Shown here piece by piece: positions 49,104-57,127 of a stretch of 64,000 bases of DNA. Within the stretch, counting starts at the first letter, position 1. Each line of letters opens with the position of its first letter. The notes below the pieces were generated by a model. That model was not told the DNA's origin, did not search any database, and saw only the letters and a list, made by a program, of their open reading frames with translations. The translations under genes and the position numbers were made by a program. Where the stretch lies: positions 6,341,501 to 6,405,500 of the forward strand of contig NZ_CP073721.1 in the NCBI RefSeq assembly GCF_025264685.1, written 5' to 3'. Source of the stretch: Dactylosporangium roseum. Lineage in GTDB: Bacteria; Actinomycetota; Actinomycetes; Mycobacteriales; Micromonosporaceae.

Positions 49104-50177
49104 CTACTTGGGAAGACGCAGCGCGATCGTCGGCGCGTCGGCCATCACCGAGTTAGGCGCGCCGCCCTTGGCGACGTCGGCCGGCGGCCGGTCGGCCCGG
49201 CCGACGGTCACCTCGGGGTAGAGCTCGACCTCGTCCCACTCCCCCATCGCCTGGGCCTCGTGCCGGTTGAGCGCCACCTCACGCGGTGCCGCGGCGGCCG
49301 AGGTGCGGGCCAGCACCGCGGCACCGTTGGTGCTCACGTCGGTCACCAGCACCATGCCGTCGCGCAACTCCAGGCGGACGTGGTTGCGGCTCACCCGGCG
49401 GCTCGCCTCGTCGTCGAGCCAGTTGCCGATCGTGATGCCGTCCTCCGGGGCGCGGCCGACGACAACCGGCCGGGCCGCGGTCAGCGGGAAGCGGGTGCGG
49501 ACCGTGCCGTTGATCCGCACCACCATCGGCACCGCGGGCGGGCGCACGCCGGCGTCGATGAGCCGCTCGCCGTGCCGGGGGCAGATCGGCGCGCCGCTGG
49601 GCAGGGCCGGCGGGGCCTGGCCCGCGCCGGCGGCCGGCGGGCGGCCGAACACCGGGCAGTCCCCGGCGGGGCACCGCCAGAACCGGCTCAGCACCGGATG
49701 CGGCCGGGGCGTCGACCCGGTCGACGGCGCCATCGTGAGGTCCATGCCGCCGCGGGCGCCGACCGTCACGTACACCGGGCCGGGGTGGCCGGGCAGCGGT
49801 ACCCGGCTGATCACCGGCAGGCCGGTGAGCGCCGCGACCTCCCGCACACGGCCGCCGGGCCGCGCACCGGGTGGCAACATCTCCATCAGCCCGTCGTCGG
49901 ACCAGCGGCGCAGCACCATCCGCTCGTTGGAGGTGAAGTCGGTGTCGGACATCGCGCCGCGCTCCGCGACGGCATAGAGCCCGACCCCGCCGTCACCCAA
50001 CTGACGGCTGAGCGCGTCGACGAAGAGTCCGAGGCGGAGCAGCGCGGCCGGACGGCCGCCGTCGAGGTCGACGCTGCGGGCCGCCTCCACCAGGTCGATG
50101 ACGCCACCCGCGACCAGCGGGTCGACGCTCAGTCTCCGCTCGATCGCGTCAAGTGCACGGCTGGTTTCGAATCGCAC
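49104..50177 (-). CDS. FHA-domain protein with N-terminal helical domain
   Basis: A 357-residue soluble protein. A forkhead-associated domain occupies about residues 230-320: VVVGRAPEDGITIGNWLDDE, SRRVSRNHVRLELRDGMVLV and VTDVSTNGAAVL contain the phosphothreonine-binding Gly-Arg, Ser-x-x-His and Asn-Gly. Upstream is a helical domain plus a short CPAGDCPVFG / CPRHG segment that may bind zinc. FHA domains read Ser/Thr kinase output, so the PASTA kinase in this window is a plausible, unproven partner. GTG start at 50177. Confidence 0.83.
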   Translation of the reverse strand: MRFETSRALDAIERRLSVDPLVAGGVIDLVEAARSVDLDGGRPAALLRLGLFVDALSRQLGDGGVGLYAVAERGAMSDTDFTSNERMVLRRWSDDGLMEMLPPGARPGGRVREVAALTGLPVISRVPLPGHPGPVYVTVGARGGMDLTMAPSTGSTPRPHPVLSRFWRCPAGDCPVFGRPPAAGAGQAPPALPSGAPICPRHGERLIDAGVRPPAVPMVVRINGTVRTRFPLTAARPVVVGRAPEDGITIGNWLDDEASRRVSRNHVRLELRDGMVLVTDVSTNGAAVLARTSAAAAPREVALNRHEAQAMGEWDEVELYPEVTVGRADRPPADVAKGGAPNSVMADAPTIALRLPK

Positions 50178-50390
50178 CCCGATATCATGGCATCAGTCCG
50201 GTGTCCGCAAAGCCGCCGCCGACCACCTTGGCAACCGGCGGCGGGCCTTGCGTCGCGCATCGGCGTCACCTCCGGGGGGAGAGGCGGGAAAGGCACCGGT
50301 GCGCGGTATACATGCCATGACTGTTGGTGACCAACGGTAGATCACCGTCCGGCGTGAGGACAGCGGTGAATGGCTGAATGAACCGCGGCC

Positions 50391-50891
50391 TCAGCCGCCG
50401 CAGACCTCGGCGACCTCGGCCAGCCGATGCGCGTCGATGCCGGTGCGCTGCTCGACGGCGAGCGGATGTTCGGTCGGCTCCAGTTCGACGAATGGCCGGC
50501 GCCCCGGCTCGCGGGTGTGCACCCGGGTCTTCAACTGCAGCGTCTCCGGGTAGCCCGGGATGTTGTTCGAGAGCCAGCCGAAGTACGGCTTCTCCTCGAC
50601 GCGGCCGGGATCCTCCCAGCGCTCGACGGCCCGCTCGAAGTTCGCCGGGCTCAGGCTGACCCAGACGTTGTAGGTGAGCTGCTCCTCGGTGCCCTTCACC
50701 GGGATCTCGATCAGGCCCCGGATGAAGAAGTGCCGCTCCTCCCGCTCCGGGGTGTCGATGCAGCACAGCTCCTCTTCCAGGAACGATTCGCCGCCGACGC
50801 CCGGCGCGCTCCAGTAGTCCGGTGCGGAGAACGCCCAGACGCTGGGCACGTCGCCGAGGTCGAGCTCGCAACACTCGCAGACGAAAGTCAC
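50391..50891 (-). CDS. DUF2199-domain protein
   Basis: A 166-residue soluble protein of the DUF2199 family, function unknown. The N-terminus has CECCELDLGDVPSVWAF (paired Cys, possible metal site), then CCIDTPEREERHFFIRGLIE, VWVSLSPANFERAVERWED and YFGWLSNNIPGYPETLQLKT. GTG start at 50891. It is 65 bases downstream of proC on the same strand, and 213 bases of unremarkable DNA separate it from the FHA gene. Confidence 0.85.
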   Translation of the reverse strand: MTFVCECCELDLGDVPSVWAFSAPDYWSAPGVGGESFLEEELCCIDTPEREERHFFIRGLIEIPVKGTEEQLTYNVWVSLSPANFERAVERWEDPGRVEEKPYFGWLSNNIPGYPETLQLKTRVHTREPGRRPFVELEPTEHPLAVEQRTGIDAHRLAEVAEVCGG

Positions 50892-50956
50892 CGCGGCATC
50901 CTTGCAGACGACCGGCGGCGGCTTCCCGCGGGCCGGACCGCACGCCCGGCCCGGTT

Positions 50957-51760
50957 TCAGCTCTGGGACGCGATCTCCCGCGCGCGGTCGCGGGCCGCCT
51001 CCAGCGCGGCCAGGAACGCCGCACGGACGCCGTGGTTCTCCAGCTCCCGGATGGCGTTGATGGTGGTACCGGCGGGCGAGGTCACCGCCTCACGGAGCTT
51101 GACCGGGTGCTCGCCGGACTCGCGCAGCATCACGGCCGAGCCGACCGCCGACTGGACGATGAGGTCGTGCGCCACCTGGCGGGGCAGGCCGAGCAGGATG
51201 CCGGCATCGGTCATCGCCTCGACCAGGAAGTAGAAGTAGGCCGGGCCGGAGCCGGAGAGTGCGGTCACCGCGTCCTGCTGCGACTCGGGGACGCGGATCG
51301 TGCGCCCGAGCGGCCGGAACATCTCCTCGGTCTGGGCCAGGTGGTCGCCGGTCGCGTGCGAGCCGGCCGAGATCGCGGTCATGGCCTCGTCGACGAGTGC
51401 CGGGGTGTTCGTCATGACCCGGACGACGGGTGTCCCCTCGGGGAGGTACTTCGCGAAGAAGGTGGTGGGCAGGCCGGCGCAGAGCGACACCACGAGCTTG
51501 TCCCCGGGCACCTTGGGCCCGATGTCCTCGAGCAGCGTCCCGGCGTCCTGCGGCTTGACCGCGATCGTGAGCACGTCCGCCGCGCGCAGGGCGGTCTCGT
51601 TGTCGACGACGCGGATGCCGTAACGCTCGGTGAGCTCCTGGGCCCGCTCCGGCCGCCGCGCCGTGGCGATGAGCCGGTCGGCCGGCCAGCCGGCGCGCAG
51701 GAGCCCGGACAGCAGCACCTCGCCCAGCTTCCCGGCGCCGAGAACCGCAACGATCCGCAC
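50957..51760 (-). CDS. proC: Pyrroline-5-carboxylate reductase
   Basis: A 267-residue NADPH-dependent enzyme for the last step of proline synthesis. The Rossmann motif VAVLGAGKLGEVLLSGLLRA, AVKPQDAGTLLEDI, VVSLCAGLPTTFF, RVMTNTPALVDEA and the dimer/active-site block ALSGSGPAYFYFLVEAMTDA then VTSPAGTTINAI are all family hallmarks. The GTG at 51760 has GGAGG 7 bases before it. Monocistronic or with the DUF2199 gene. Confidence 0.95.
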   Translation of the reverse strand: MRIVAVLGAGKLGEVLLSGLLRAGWPADRLIATARRPERAQELTERYGIRVVDNETALRAADVLTIAVKPQDAGTLLEDIGPKVPGDKLVVSLCAGLPTTFFAKYLPEGTPVVRVMTNTPALVDEAMTAISAGSHATGDHLAQTEEMFRPLGRTIRVPESQQDAVTALSGSGPAYFYFLVEAMTDAGILLGLPRQVAHDLIVQSAVGSAVMLRESGEHPVKLREAVTSPAGTTINAIRELENHGVRAAFLAALEAARDRAREIASQS

Positions 51761-51924
51761 GTCGAACCTCCTCCGTTCGAGCCTCCCGGGGCACCGCACG
51801 GCGCGGACCGGCGCGGCTCCGGACTCCATCTTGCCGGCCGCCGAGCGGCCGCGGACAGCGCCGTGACCGGCTGCGGCCCGCGGGCTACAGGGTGGCCGCG
51901 AGGCGCTGCCGGTCACGGACTCCG

Positions 51925-52953
51925 TCAGGAACCGAAGAAGACCTCGGCCTCGGTGTACCGCTCGACGGGCACCGTCTTCAGCTCGCGCGTGGCCTCGACC
52001 AGCGGAACGCGGATGATGTCGACCCCTTGGAGAGCCACCATCTTGCCGAAGTCGCCCTCGTGGACCGCGTCGATCGCGTGCAGACCGAACCGGGTGGCCA
52101 GGACGCGGTCGAACGCGGTCGGGGTGCCGCCACGCTGGATGTGACCGAGGACGACCGTGCGGGCCTCCTTGCCGGTCTTCTCCTCCAGTTGCTCGGCCAG
52201 CCACTGACCGATGCCGCCCAGCCGGACGTGGCCGAACGCGTCGAGCTCCTGGTTGTGCAGCACCATCTGACCGTCGAGCGGCTGAGCGCCCTCGGCGACG
52301 ACGACGATCGGCGAGTACTGCGTCTGGAAGCGCTTCTCGACGTAGCCCGCGACCTGGTCGACGTCGAACTGCCGCTCCGGCAGCAGGATGACGTTGGCAC
52401 CGCCGGCGAGGCCGGCGTGCAGCGCGATCCAGCCGGCGTGGCGCCCCATGACCTCGACGACGAGGGTCCGGTGGTGCGACTCGGCGGTGGTGTGCAGCCG
52501 GTCAATCGCCTCCATGGCGATGTTGACCGCGGTGTCGAAGCCGAACGTGTAGTCGGTGGCGCCCAGGTCGTTGTCGATCGTCTTCGGCACGCCGACGACG
52601 TTGACCCCCAGGTCGGTCAGCTTCGCGGCGACGCCGAGGGTGTCCTCGCCACCGATCGCGACGAGCGCGTCGATGCCCAGGTCGGCCAGGTTGGACTTGA
52701 TCTTCTCGACACCACCGTCGATCTTGAACGGGTTGGTGCGCGAGGAGCCGAGGATGGTGCCACCGCGCGGGAGGATGCCGCGCACCTGCGCGATGCCCAG
52801 CTCACGGGTGACGCCTTCGAGGGGTCCGCGCCAACCGTCACGGAAGCCCACGAACTCGTGCCCGTAGGTGGAGATTCCCTTGCGGACCACGGCACGGATG
52901 ACCGCGTTGAGACCGGGGCAGTCGCCGCCACCGGTCAGTACGCCGATACGCAT
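51925..52953 (-). CDS. pfkA: 6-phosphofructokinase with PPi-type donor residues
   Basis: A 342-residue phosphofructokinase: IGVLTGGGDCPGLNAVIR, GGTILGSSRTNPFK, substrate PKTIDNDLGATDYTFGFDTA (catalytic TIDND), VEVMGRHAGWIALHAG and LGHIQRGGTPTAFDRVLATR. Residues 101-105 read GGEDT and 123-127 PKTID, so Asp occupies position 104 and Lys position 124. In ATP-dependent E. coli PFK both are Gly; Asp/Lys marks pyrophosphate-dependent or mixed actinobacterial enzymes. ATG at 52953 follows GGAAGG. The phosphoryl donor is therefore uncertain. Confidence 0.93.
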   Translation of the reverse strand: MRIGVLTGGGDCPGLNAVIRAVVRKGISTYGHEFVGFRDGWRGPLEGVTRELGIAQVRGILPRGGTILGSSRTNPFKIDGGVEKIKSNLADLGIDALVAIGGEDTLGVAAKLTDLGVNVVGVPKTIDNDLGATDYTFGFDTAVNIAMEAIDRLHTTAESHHRTLVVEVMGRHAGWIALHAGLAGGANVILLPERQFDVDQVAGYVEKRFQTQYSPIVVVAEGAQPLDGQMVLHNQELDAFGHVRLGGIGQWLAEQLEEKTGKEARTVVLGHIQRGGTPTAFDRVLATRFGLHAIDAVHEGDFGKMVALQGVDIIRVPLVEATRELKTVPVERYTEAEVFFGS

Positions 52954-53080
52954 ACTTGATCTTGCCTTCCTGGTTGCGTTGCTCGCTCGATCCGTGCGCA
53001 CTGGCGCGGTCGAGCCGGAGTTACCCGCTCATGGCGACGCTGCCGATTCACTGCGCACTGTAGTCGCTTCACCTGAACGC

Positions 53081-53719
53081 TCAGCAGTCGTCCCTCCGGA
53101 TTCCGAACTTCTTCGCCGACTCGTGTTCCTGTGCGAGGCGGCGCAGCGCGGCCAGCAACGAGTCACCGAGGATCGAGCCGACGACCGCGGCGTGCAGCAT
53201 TTCCTCGGCGTCCGCGGTGCGCCCGACGAACCGCAGATCGTGCACCGCGATCCGCTCCGCCGCGTCGGCGTACTGCTCCAGCAGGTCCGCGACATCGGCT
53301 CCGACCTGCTCGAACGCGGCGAGCACCTCGGCGGCGGCCTGCCGGGCGGGCGCACCGGACCCGACGAGCCAGCCGCGGCGTGCCACGAGGTCGTCCACCC
53401 GGGCCTTCGCCGCCGTGACGGCTGCCGGCTCGACGGTGTCCCGGGTGGTCAGGATCGCCGGCAGGGCCGAGCCGAGCACCGAGTGCACGTCCGGGTCCGG
53501 CCGGTCCAGGGCGGCCAGAAGATCACGGATCGTGGCGATGGGCAGCCGGCCGATGTCCAGCAAGACCCGCACGAGCCGCAGCCGCTGGACGTGACGGTTG
53601 TCATATCTGGCCTGGTTGGGGCTGGTCAGCTCGCCGGACGGCAGGAGGCCCTCGCGCAGGTAGTACTTGATCGTCGGCACCGGCACGCCCGTCTTCTGAC
53701 TCAACTCCGCGATGCGCAT
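53081..53719 (-). CDS. MerR-family transcriptional regulator
   Basis: A 212-residue regulator with the N-terminal MerR winged helix (MRIAELSQKTGVPVPTIKYY, LREGLLPSGELTSPNQARYD) and a long helical effector or dimerisation region with no Cys-rich metal site, so a metal sensor is unlikely. ATG at 53719 has GAAGGAG 5 bases before it. It is divergent from the membrane protein and ABA4-like pair and probably regulates them through the 53741-53784 region. Confidence 0.88.
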   Translation of the reverse strand: MRIAELSQKTGVPVPTIKYYLREGLLPSGELTSPNQARYDNRHVQRLRLVRVLLDIGRLPIATIRDLLAALDRPDPDVHSVLGSALPAILTTRDTVEPAAVTAAKARVDDLVARRGWLVGSGAPARQAAAEVLAAFEQVGADVADLLEQYADAAERIAVHDLRFVGRTADAEEMLHAAVVGSILGDSLLAALRRLAQEHESAKKFGIRRDDC

Positions 53720-53740
53720 GAAACTCCTTCCGACCTTGAT

Positions 53741-53784
53741 ATGGATAGTGTAGCTTTCCAATAGCAGACAGCACCGCTATCCAT
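53741..53784. promoter_or_regulatory. Operator/promoter region between merR and the membrane-protein operon
   Basis: ATGGATAG at 53741-53748 and its mirror CTATCCAT at 53777-53784 frame a 28-base spacer between divergent genes. Overlapping divergent promoters are likely. The repeat could be bound by the MerR-family product, whose sites are usually more compact. Confidence 0.5.
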
Positions 53785-53799
53785 TCTTGGGAGCCTCCG

Positions 53800-54762
53800 A
53801 TGCGTGTCGCTCAACTTCACCGCCCCCTCGTCGTCGTCGCGGCCCTCATGGCCGCCCTCGCCGTCCTGGCGGCCGCCGGCATCACCGTCGACGACCGCAT
53901 GCTGGTCGGCGTGCCGATCTGGCTCAAACCGCTCAAGTTCGCAGTGTCGATCGCCGTCTACGCCGTGACGATCGCCTGGATGGTGTCGCTCCTCGACCGC
54001 CACCGGCGCTTCGGCTGGTGGCTCGGCACCGTGATCGCCGCCACGATGCTGATCGAGATGGTGGTCATGGTGGGCCAGGCGGCGCGCGGGCACCAGAGCC
54101 ACTTCAACAATCAAACCCCGCTCGACGCCACGTTGTTCAGCATCATGGGCGCCACGATCGCGATCGCCTGGCTCGCCACGCTCGGGCTCGGGATCCTGCT
54201 GCTCATCCAGCGGCTGCCGGACCGCGCCGACACGTTGGCGGTGCGCTTCGGCCTGCTGGCCGGGCTCGGCGGCATGGCGATCGGCGCCCTGATGACCATG
54301 CCGACCAAGGCGCAGCTCGCCGAGGACTCCCCCGGCATCGTCGGCGCGCACAGCGTCGGCGTCGCGGACGGCGGGCCCGGTCTGCCACTGGTCAACTGGA
54401 GCACGACCGGCGGGGACCTGCGCGCCGGGCACTTCATCGGCATGCACGCGCTGCAGGCACTGCCGCTGATCGCCTTCGGGCTGACACTGCTGTCGCGGCG
54501 GCTGCCCCGCCTGCGCGCCGCGGGGGTGCGCACCCGCCTCGTCGCGGTCGCCGGCCTCGCCTACGCCGGGCTCACCGTCCTCGTCACCTGGCAGGCGCTG
54601 CGCGGCCAGCCGCTGATCCACCCCGACGCGCTCACGCTCGCGGTCGCGGGCGGCCTGCTGCTCACGACGGCCGGTGGGGTGGTCTGGGCCGTCGCGCGGA
54701 CCGGCGACACCGGCGACACTGCGGCACCGGCACCGGCGCCGGTCCCGGCCGAGGTGGCGTGA
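53800..54762 (+). CDS. Integral membrane protein of unknown function
   Basis: A 320-residue protein with about eight hydrophobic helices and short loops (for example VVVAALMAALAVLAAAGITV, TIAIAWLATLGLGILLLIQR). The first loop has DDRMLVGVPIWLKPLKFAVS, and a Gly/His-rich loop GGDLRAGHFIGMHALQALPL precedes helix 6. I do not recognise a specific family function. Its last base is the first base of the ABA4-like gene, so the two are translationally coupled. Confidence 0.78.
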   Translation: MRVAQLHRPLVVVAALMAALAVLAAAGITVDDRMLVGVPIWLKPLKFAVSIAVYAVTIAWMVSLLDRHRRFGWWLGTVIAATMLIEMVVMVGQAARGHQSHFNNQTPLDATLFSIMGATIAIAWLATLGLGILLLIQRLPDRADTLAVRFGLLAGLGGMAIGALMTMPTKAQLAEDSPGIVGAHSVGVADGGPGLPLVNWSTTGGDLRAGHFIGMHALQALPLIAFGLTLLSRRLPRLRAAGVRTRLVAVAGLAYAGLTVLVTWQALRGQPLIHPDALTLAVAGGLLLTTAGGVVWAVARTGDTGDTAAPAPAPVPAEVA

Positions 54763-55208
54763 TGGCGCCGGCGCTCTTCCAGCTTGCGTTTCTGGCGGCG
54801 GTACCGTTCTGGGCGCTCATGATCTTCACCCCGACCTGGCGGTGGACGCACCGGATCGTCTCGTCACCGCTGATCGTCCTGCCCGCGCTGGCCGTGTGGG
54901 CGGTCGCGATCGGGCCGGTGTTCGGCGACTTCACGGCGGAGATGCTCAGCCCCTCCATCGACGGGGTCCGGACCCTCTTCGCCGACGACACGGTGATCGC
55001 CGCCGTGTGGGCACAGGTGCTGGCGTGGGACCTGTTCGTCGGCCGCTGGATCTACCTGGACGGCCGGGAGCGGCGGATCCACCCGCTGATCACGGCCCCG
55101 GTGCTGGTGCTGACGATCCTGCTGTCGCCGATCGCCGTGCCGCTCTACCTGCTGCTGCGCTCGGCCCGCCCCGCGCCCGCCGCGCGACCGGCTACGCAGG
55201 ACGCATGA
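54762..55208 (+). CDS. ABA4-like membrane protein
   Basis: A 148-residue, four-helix membrane protein of the ABA4-like family, named for plant neoxanthin-synthesis protein ABA4. Family blocks are PFWALMIFTPTWRWTHRIVS, SPLIVLPALAVWAV and AWDLFVGRWIYLDGRERRIH. Role in bacteria is unknown; the plant link to carotenoids makes the carotenoid cluster in the same window of interest, but the MerR-regulated context suggests something else. The 3' end overlaps the convergent exoribonuclease gene by 17 bases. Confidence 0.85.
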   Translation: MAPALFQLAFLAAVPFWALMIFTPTWRWTHRIVSSPLIVLPALAVWAVAIGPVFGDFTAEMLSPSIDGVRTLFADDTVIAAVWAQVLAWDLFVGRWIYLDGRERRIHPLITAPVLVLTILLSPIAVPLYLLLRSARPAPAARPATQDA

Positions 55209-55689
55209 CCCGCCAGCGGGCGAGGTTGTGCCGGGCGTCCACCAGCGCGTCGTGCCGCCCCTCGGCGACCGGCAGCGGTGGACGCCCGGACTCGTCCCAG
55301 AGCTGGCGCAGGTCCTTGGTGAACCGGGGGATCTCCCGCGGCAGCGTGGGCATCGGCCCCCAGAGCTGCGCCAGTGCGACGTGGTCGTAGGCGGCGTACC
55401 AGGCCCAGAGCTCGACCTCGTCCGCCTTCCCGGTGCGCAGCGGCTCGGCGAGGAACTCGAGCAGGTCGTCGCGGATCCGGTCGCGGGAGCGCCACGCCTT
55501 GTCGGCCGGCGAGGGAAGCTTGTCGAGGACGTGGCGCCGCACCCACGGCACCGCGCGGGACTCGTCGAACTCGGTCGAGACGGCGTAGTACTCCCGTCCG
55601 TGCTCGTCGACGACGCCGATCGAGACCAGGTCGATCAGCCGTCCGTCCTCGATGAACTCACAGTCGTAGAAGTACCGGTGCACCACCAT
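55192..55689 (-). CDS. Exoribonuclease AS-type 3'-5' exonuclease (Rv2179c-like)
   Basis: A 165-residue DEDDh exonuclease: HRYFYDCEFIEDGRLIDLVS carries the first Asp-Glu pair, WAWYAAYDHVALAQLWG the second Asp, and EGRHDALVDARHNLARWRVM the final His and Asp. It matches the actinobacterial polyadenylate-specific exoribonuclease AS (M. tuberculosis Rv2179c). The ATG at 55689 is preferred because AGGA lies 8 bases before it; an ATG three codons earlier (55698) is possible. Confidence 0.88.
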   Translation of the reverse strand: MVVHRYFYDCEFIEDGRLIDLVSIGVVDEHGREYYAVSTEFDESRAVPWVRRHVLDKLPSPADKAWRSRDRIRDDLLEFLAEPLRTGKADEVELWAWYAAYDHVALAQLWGPMPTLPREIPRFTKDLRQLWDESGRPPLPVAEGRHDALVDARHNLARWRVMRPA

Positions 55690-56045
55690 CCACTTCATCC
55701 TGCCCGGGCCGCCGCGACGGCGGTCAGCGGGGGTGGCCGGGTCACGTACCGTAGCCGGAAATGGGATCATCCGCCCTTCGGGTGCGACGTGCCGGATATC
55801 ACCCGCGGGATGCGAACGGTCGCCGCGCCGAGCGCCGGCAGGTCGACCACGGGCGAGCGGCCGGGCCGGGTGCTCGCACCACCCGCGGCCCGGCCGCATC
55901 CCTCTCCACCGCCCCCGCCCCCCAGCGGTTCGCGTGGTGGCACTAGCCTGCCTGCGTGCTCATGCACGGGCTGTCGGTGAGCCGATGCGGGGGATGTACA
56001 GACTCCGACACGCGCGTCATGATCTGGTAGAAGTTCATTACTGTG
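55690..56045. other. Intergenic region upstream of exoribonuclease AS and crp
   Basis: About 350 GC-rich bases between divergent genes, with no coding region I can support. It contains the exoribonuclease promoter on one side and the distal part of the crp promoter region on the other. Confidence 0.45.
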
Positions 56046-56073
56046 CTCGTGATCACCTACCGTTGATCACGAG
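56046..56073. promoter_or_regulatory. Palindromic site upstream of the Crp-type gene
   Basis: CTCGTGATCA-CCTACCGT-TGATCACGAG, a perfect 10-bp inverted repeat with an 8-base centre, 33 bases before the GTG start. It contains half-sites GTGAT/ATCAC like those of Crp proteins, so autoregulation is plausible; a leader-RNA hairpin is the alternative. Confidence 0.6.
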
Positions 56074-56106
56074 TCCGTTCAAGGCTGAACCGGGAGGGGT
56101 TTGACC

Positions 56107-56799
56107 GTGGAAGGTCGACTGCCAGATCCCGGCGACGCACTGACCGGTGTGGACATGTTCAGTGGTCTGGATCCCGACGTGCGTCAGCGGGTCATCCAGG
56201 CGGCAGTGCCACGGACATACCGCAAAGGCCAGCTGCTGTTCGTCGAAAACGATCCGGGCGAGTCACTCATCGTGCTCAAGCGCGGTGCCGTGATGGTGTT
56301 CCGGACCGCTCCGACCGGCGAGCGCGCGGTGCTTTCGGTGGTCCGTCCGCCCGACACGCTCGGCGAGGTCTCCCTGCTCGACGGGGCCGCCCGGTCCGCC
56401 TCCGCCGAGGCGATCGAGGACTGCCAGGCGCTCGCGCTGTCCCGGCACGCGTTCATCGAGCTGGTGCACGCCAACCCGCGCATCCTCGACGCCGTCATGC
56501 GGTCGCTGGGCGCGCTCATCCGGCGGCTCACCGAGCAGAACGCCGACCACGTCTTCCTCGACCTGCCCGGCCGGGTCGCCAAGACCCTGGTCCGGCTGGC
56601 CGGCGAGACCAACGCGCCGATGGTCACGATCGAGCTCAACCAGAGCCAGCTCGCCGAAATGGCGGGTGGCTCGCGGCAGAGCGTCAACCAGGCGATCGGC
56701 TCGTTCGCCAGTCGCGGCTGGCTGCGCACCGAGGGCCGCCGGATCGTGGTGACGGACCTCACCGCGCTGCGCCGCCGGGCCGGCATGATCGACCGCTAG
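56107..56799 (+). CDS. crp: Crp/Fnr-family transcriptional regulator
   Basis: A 230-residue cAMP-receptor-type regulator. The cyclic-nucleotide domain (about 15-130) has the phosphate-binding cassette TLGEVSLLDGAARSASAEA with the Glu and Arg-Ser that contact cAMP. The winged helix (about 155-225) has QSQLAEMAGGSRQSVNQAIG as recognition region. No N-terminal Cys cluster, so not an Fnr oxygen sensor. GTG at 56107 follows GGGAGGGG by 9 bases. A class III cyclase is encoded 330 bases downstream, a likely source of its ligand. Confidence 0.93.
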   Translation: MEGRLPDPGDALTGVDMFSGLDPDVRQRVIQAAVPRTYRKGQLLFVENDPGESLIVLKRGAVMVFRTAPTGERAVLSVVRPPDTLGEVSLLDGAARSASAEAIEDCQALALSRHAFIELVHANPRILDAVMRSLGALIRRLTEQNADHVFLDLPGRVAKTLVRLAGETNAPMVTIELNQSQLAEMAGGSRQSVNQAIGSFASRGWLRTEGRRIVVTDLTALRRRAGMIDR

Positions 56800-56817
56800 C
56801 CGGCGCTCGCAGACCTT

Positions 56818-57003
56818 TCAAGCATCGTCGTCCGGACGGGCGGTCGGGCCGGCCCGACCGCCCGTCTCCTTGTTCCGTGTGCGCACGACACCGGCCGCCG
56901 CCAGCTCGGCGAGCGTGGTCGCGTCGACCTCGACCGTGGCACCGGCGGCGTGTGGCGTGCCTGTCGCATCCGTCCAGTCCCGGTCGAGTCGTACCTCTGG
57001 CAT
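56818..57003 (-). CDS. Small protein of unknown function
   Basis: A 61-residue protein beginning MPEVRLDRDWTDATGTPHAA and containing VEVDATTLAELAAAGVVRTR, followed by a Gly/Pro/Arg tail. It looks like a small beta-barrel-plus-helix fold, of the type seen in many actinobacterial and phage hypothetical proteins, but I do not recognise a function. ATG at 57003 has GGGAGGCGA upstream. It lies between the crp and cyclase genes on the opposite strand. Confidence 0.6.
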   Translation of the reverse strand: MPEVRLDRDWTDATGTPHAAGATVEVDATTLAELAAAGVVRTRNKETGGRAGPTARPDDDA

Positions 57004-57127
57004 CGTTCGCCTCCCGTGTGTCGAACGTGAATGTACTCAACATTCCGCGTTCACGCGCTCTCTGTGCGTGCACCTGGTCGGTGCGGTCGCCGACATGTGA
57101 GGATGTGTTTCTCAGCGAGGTTCGGGA

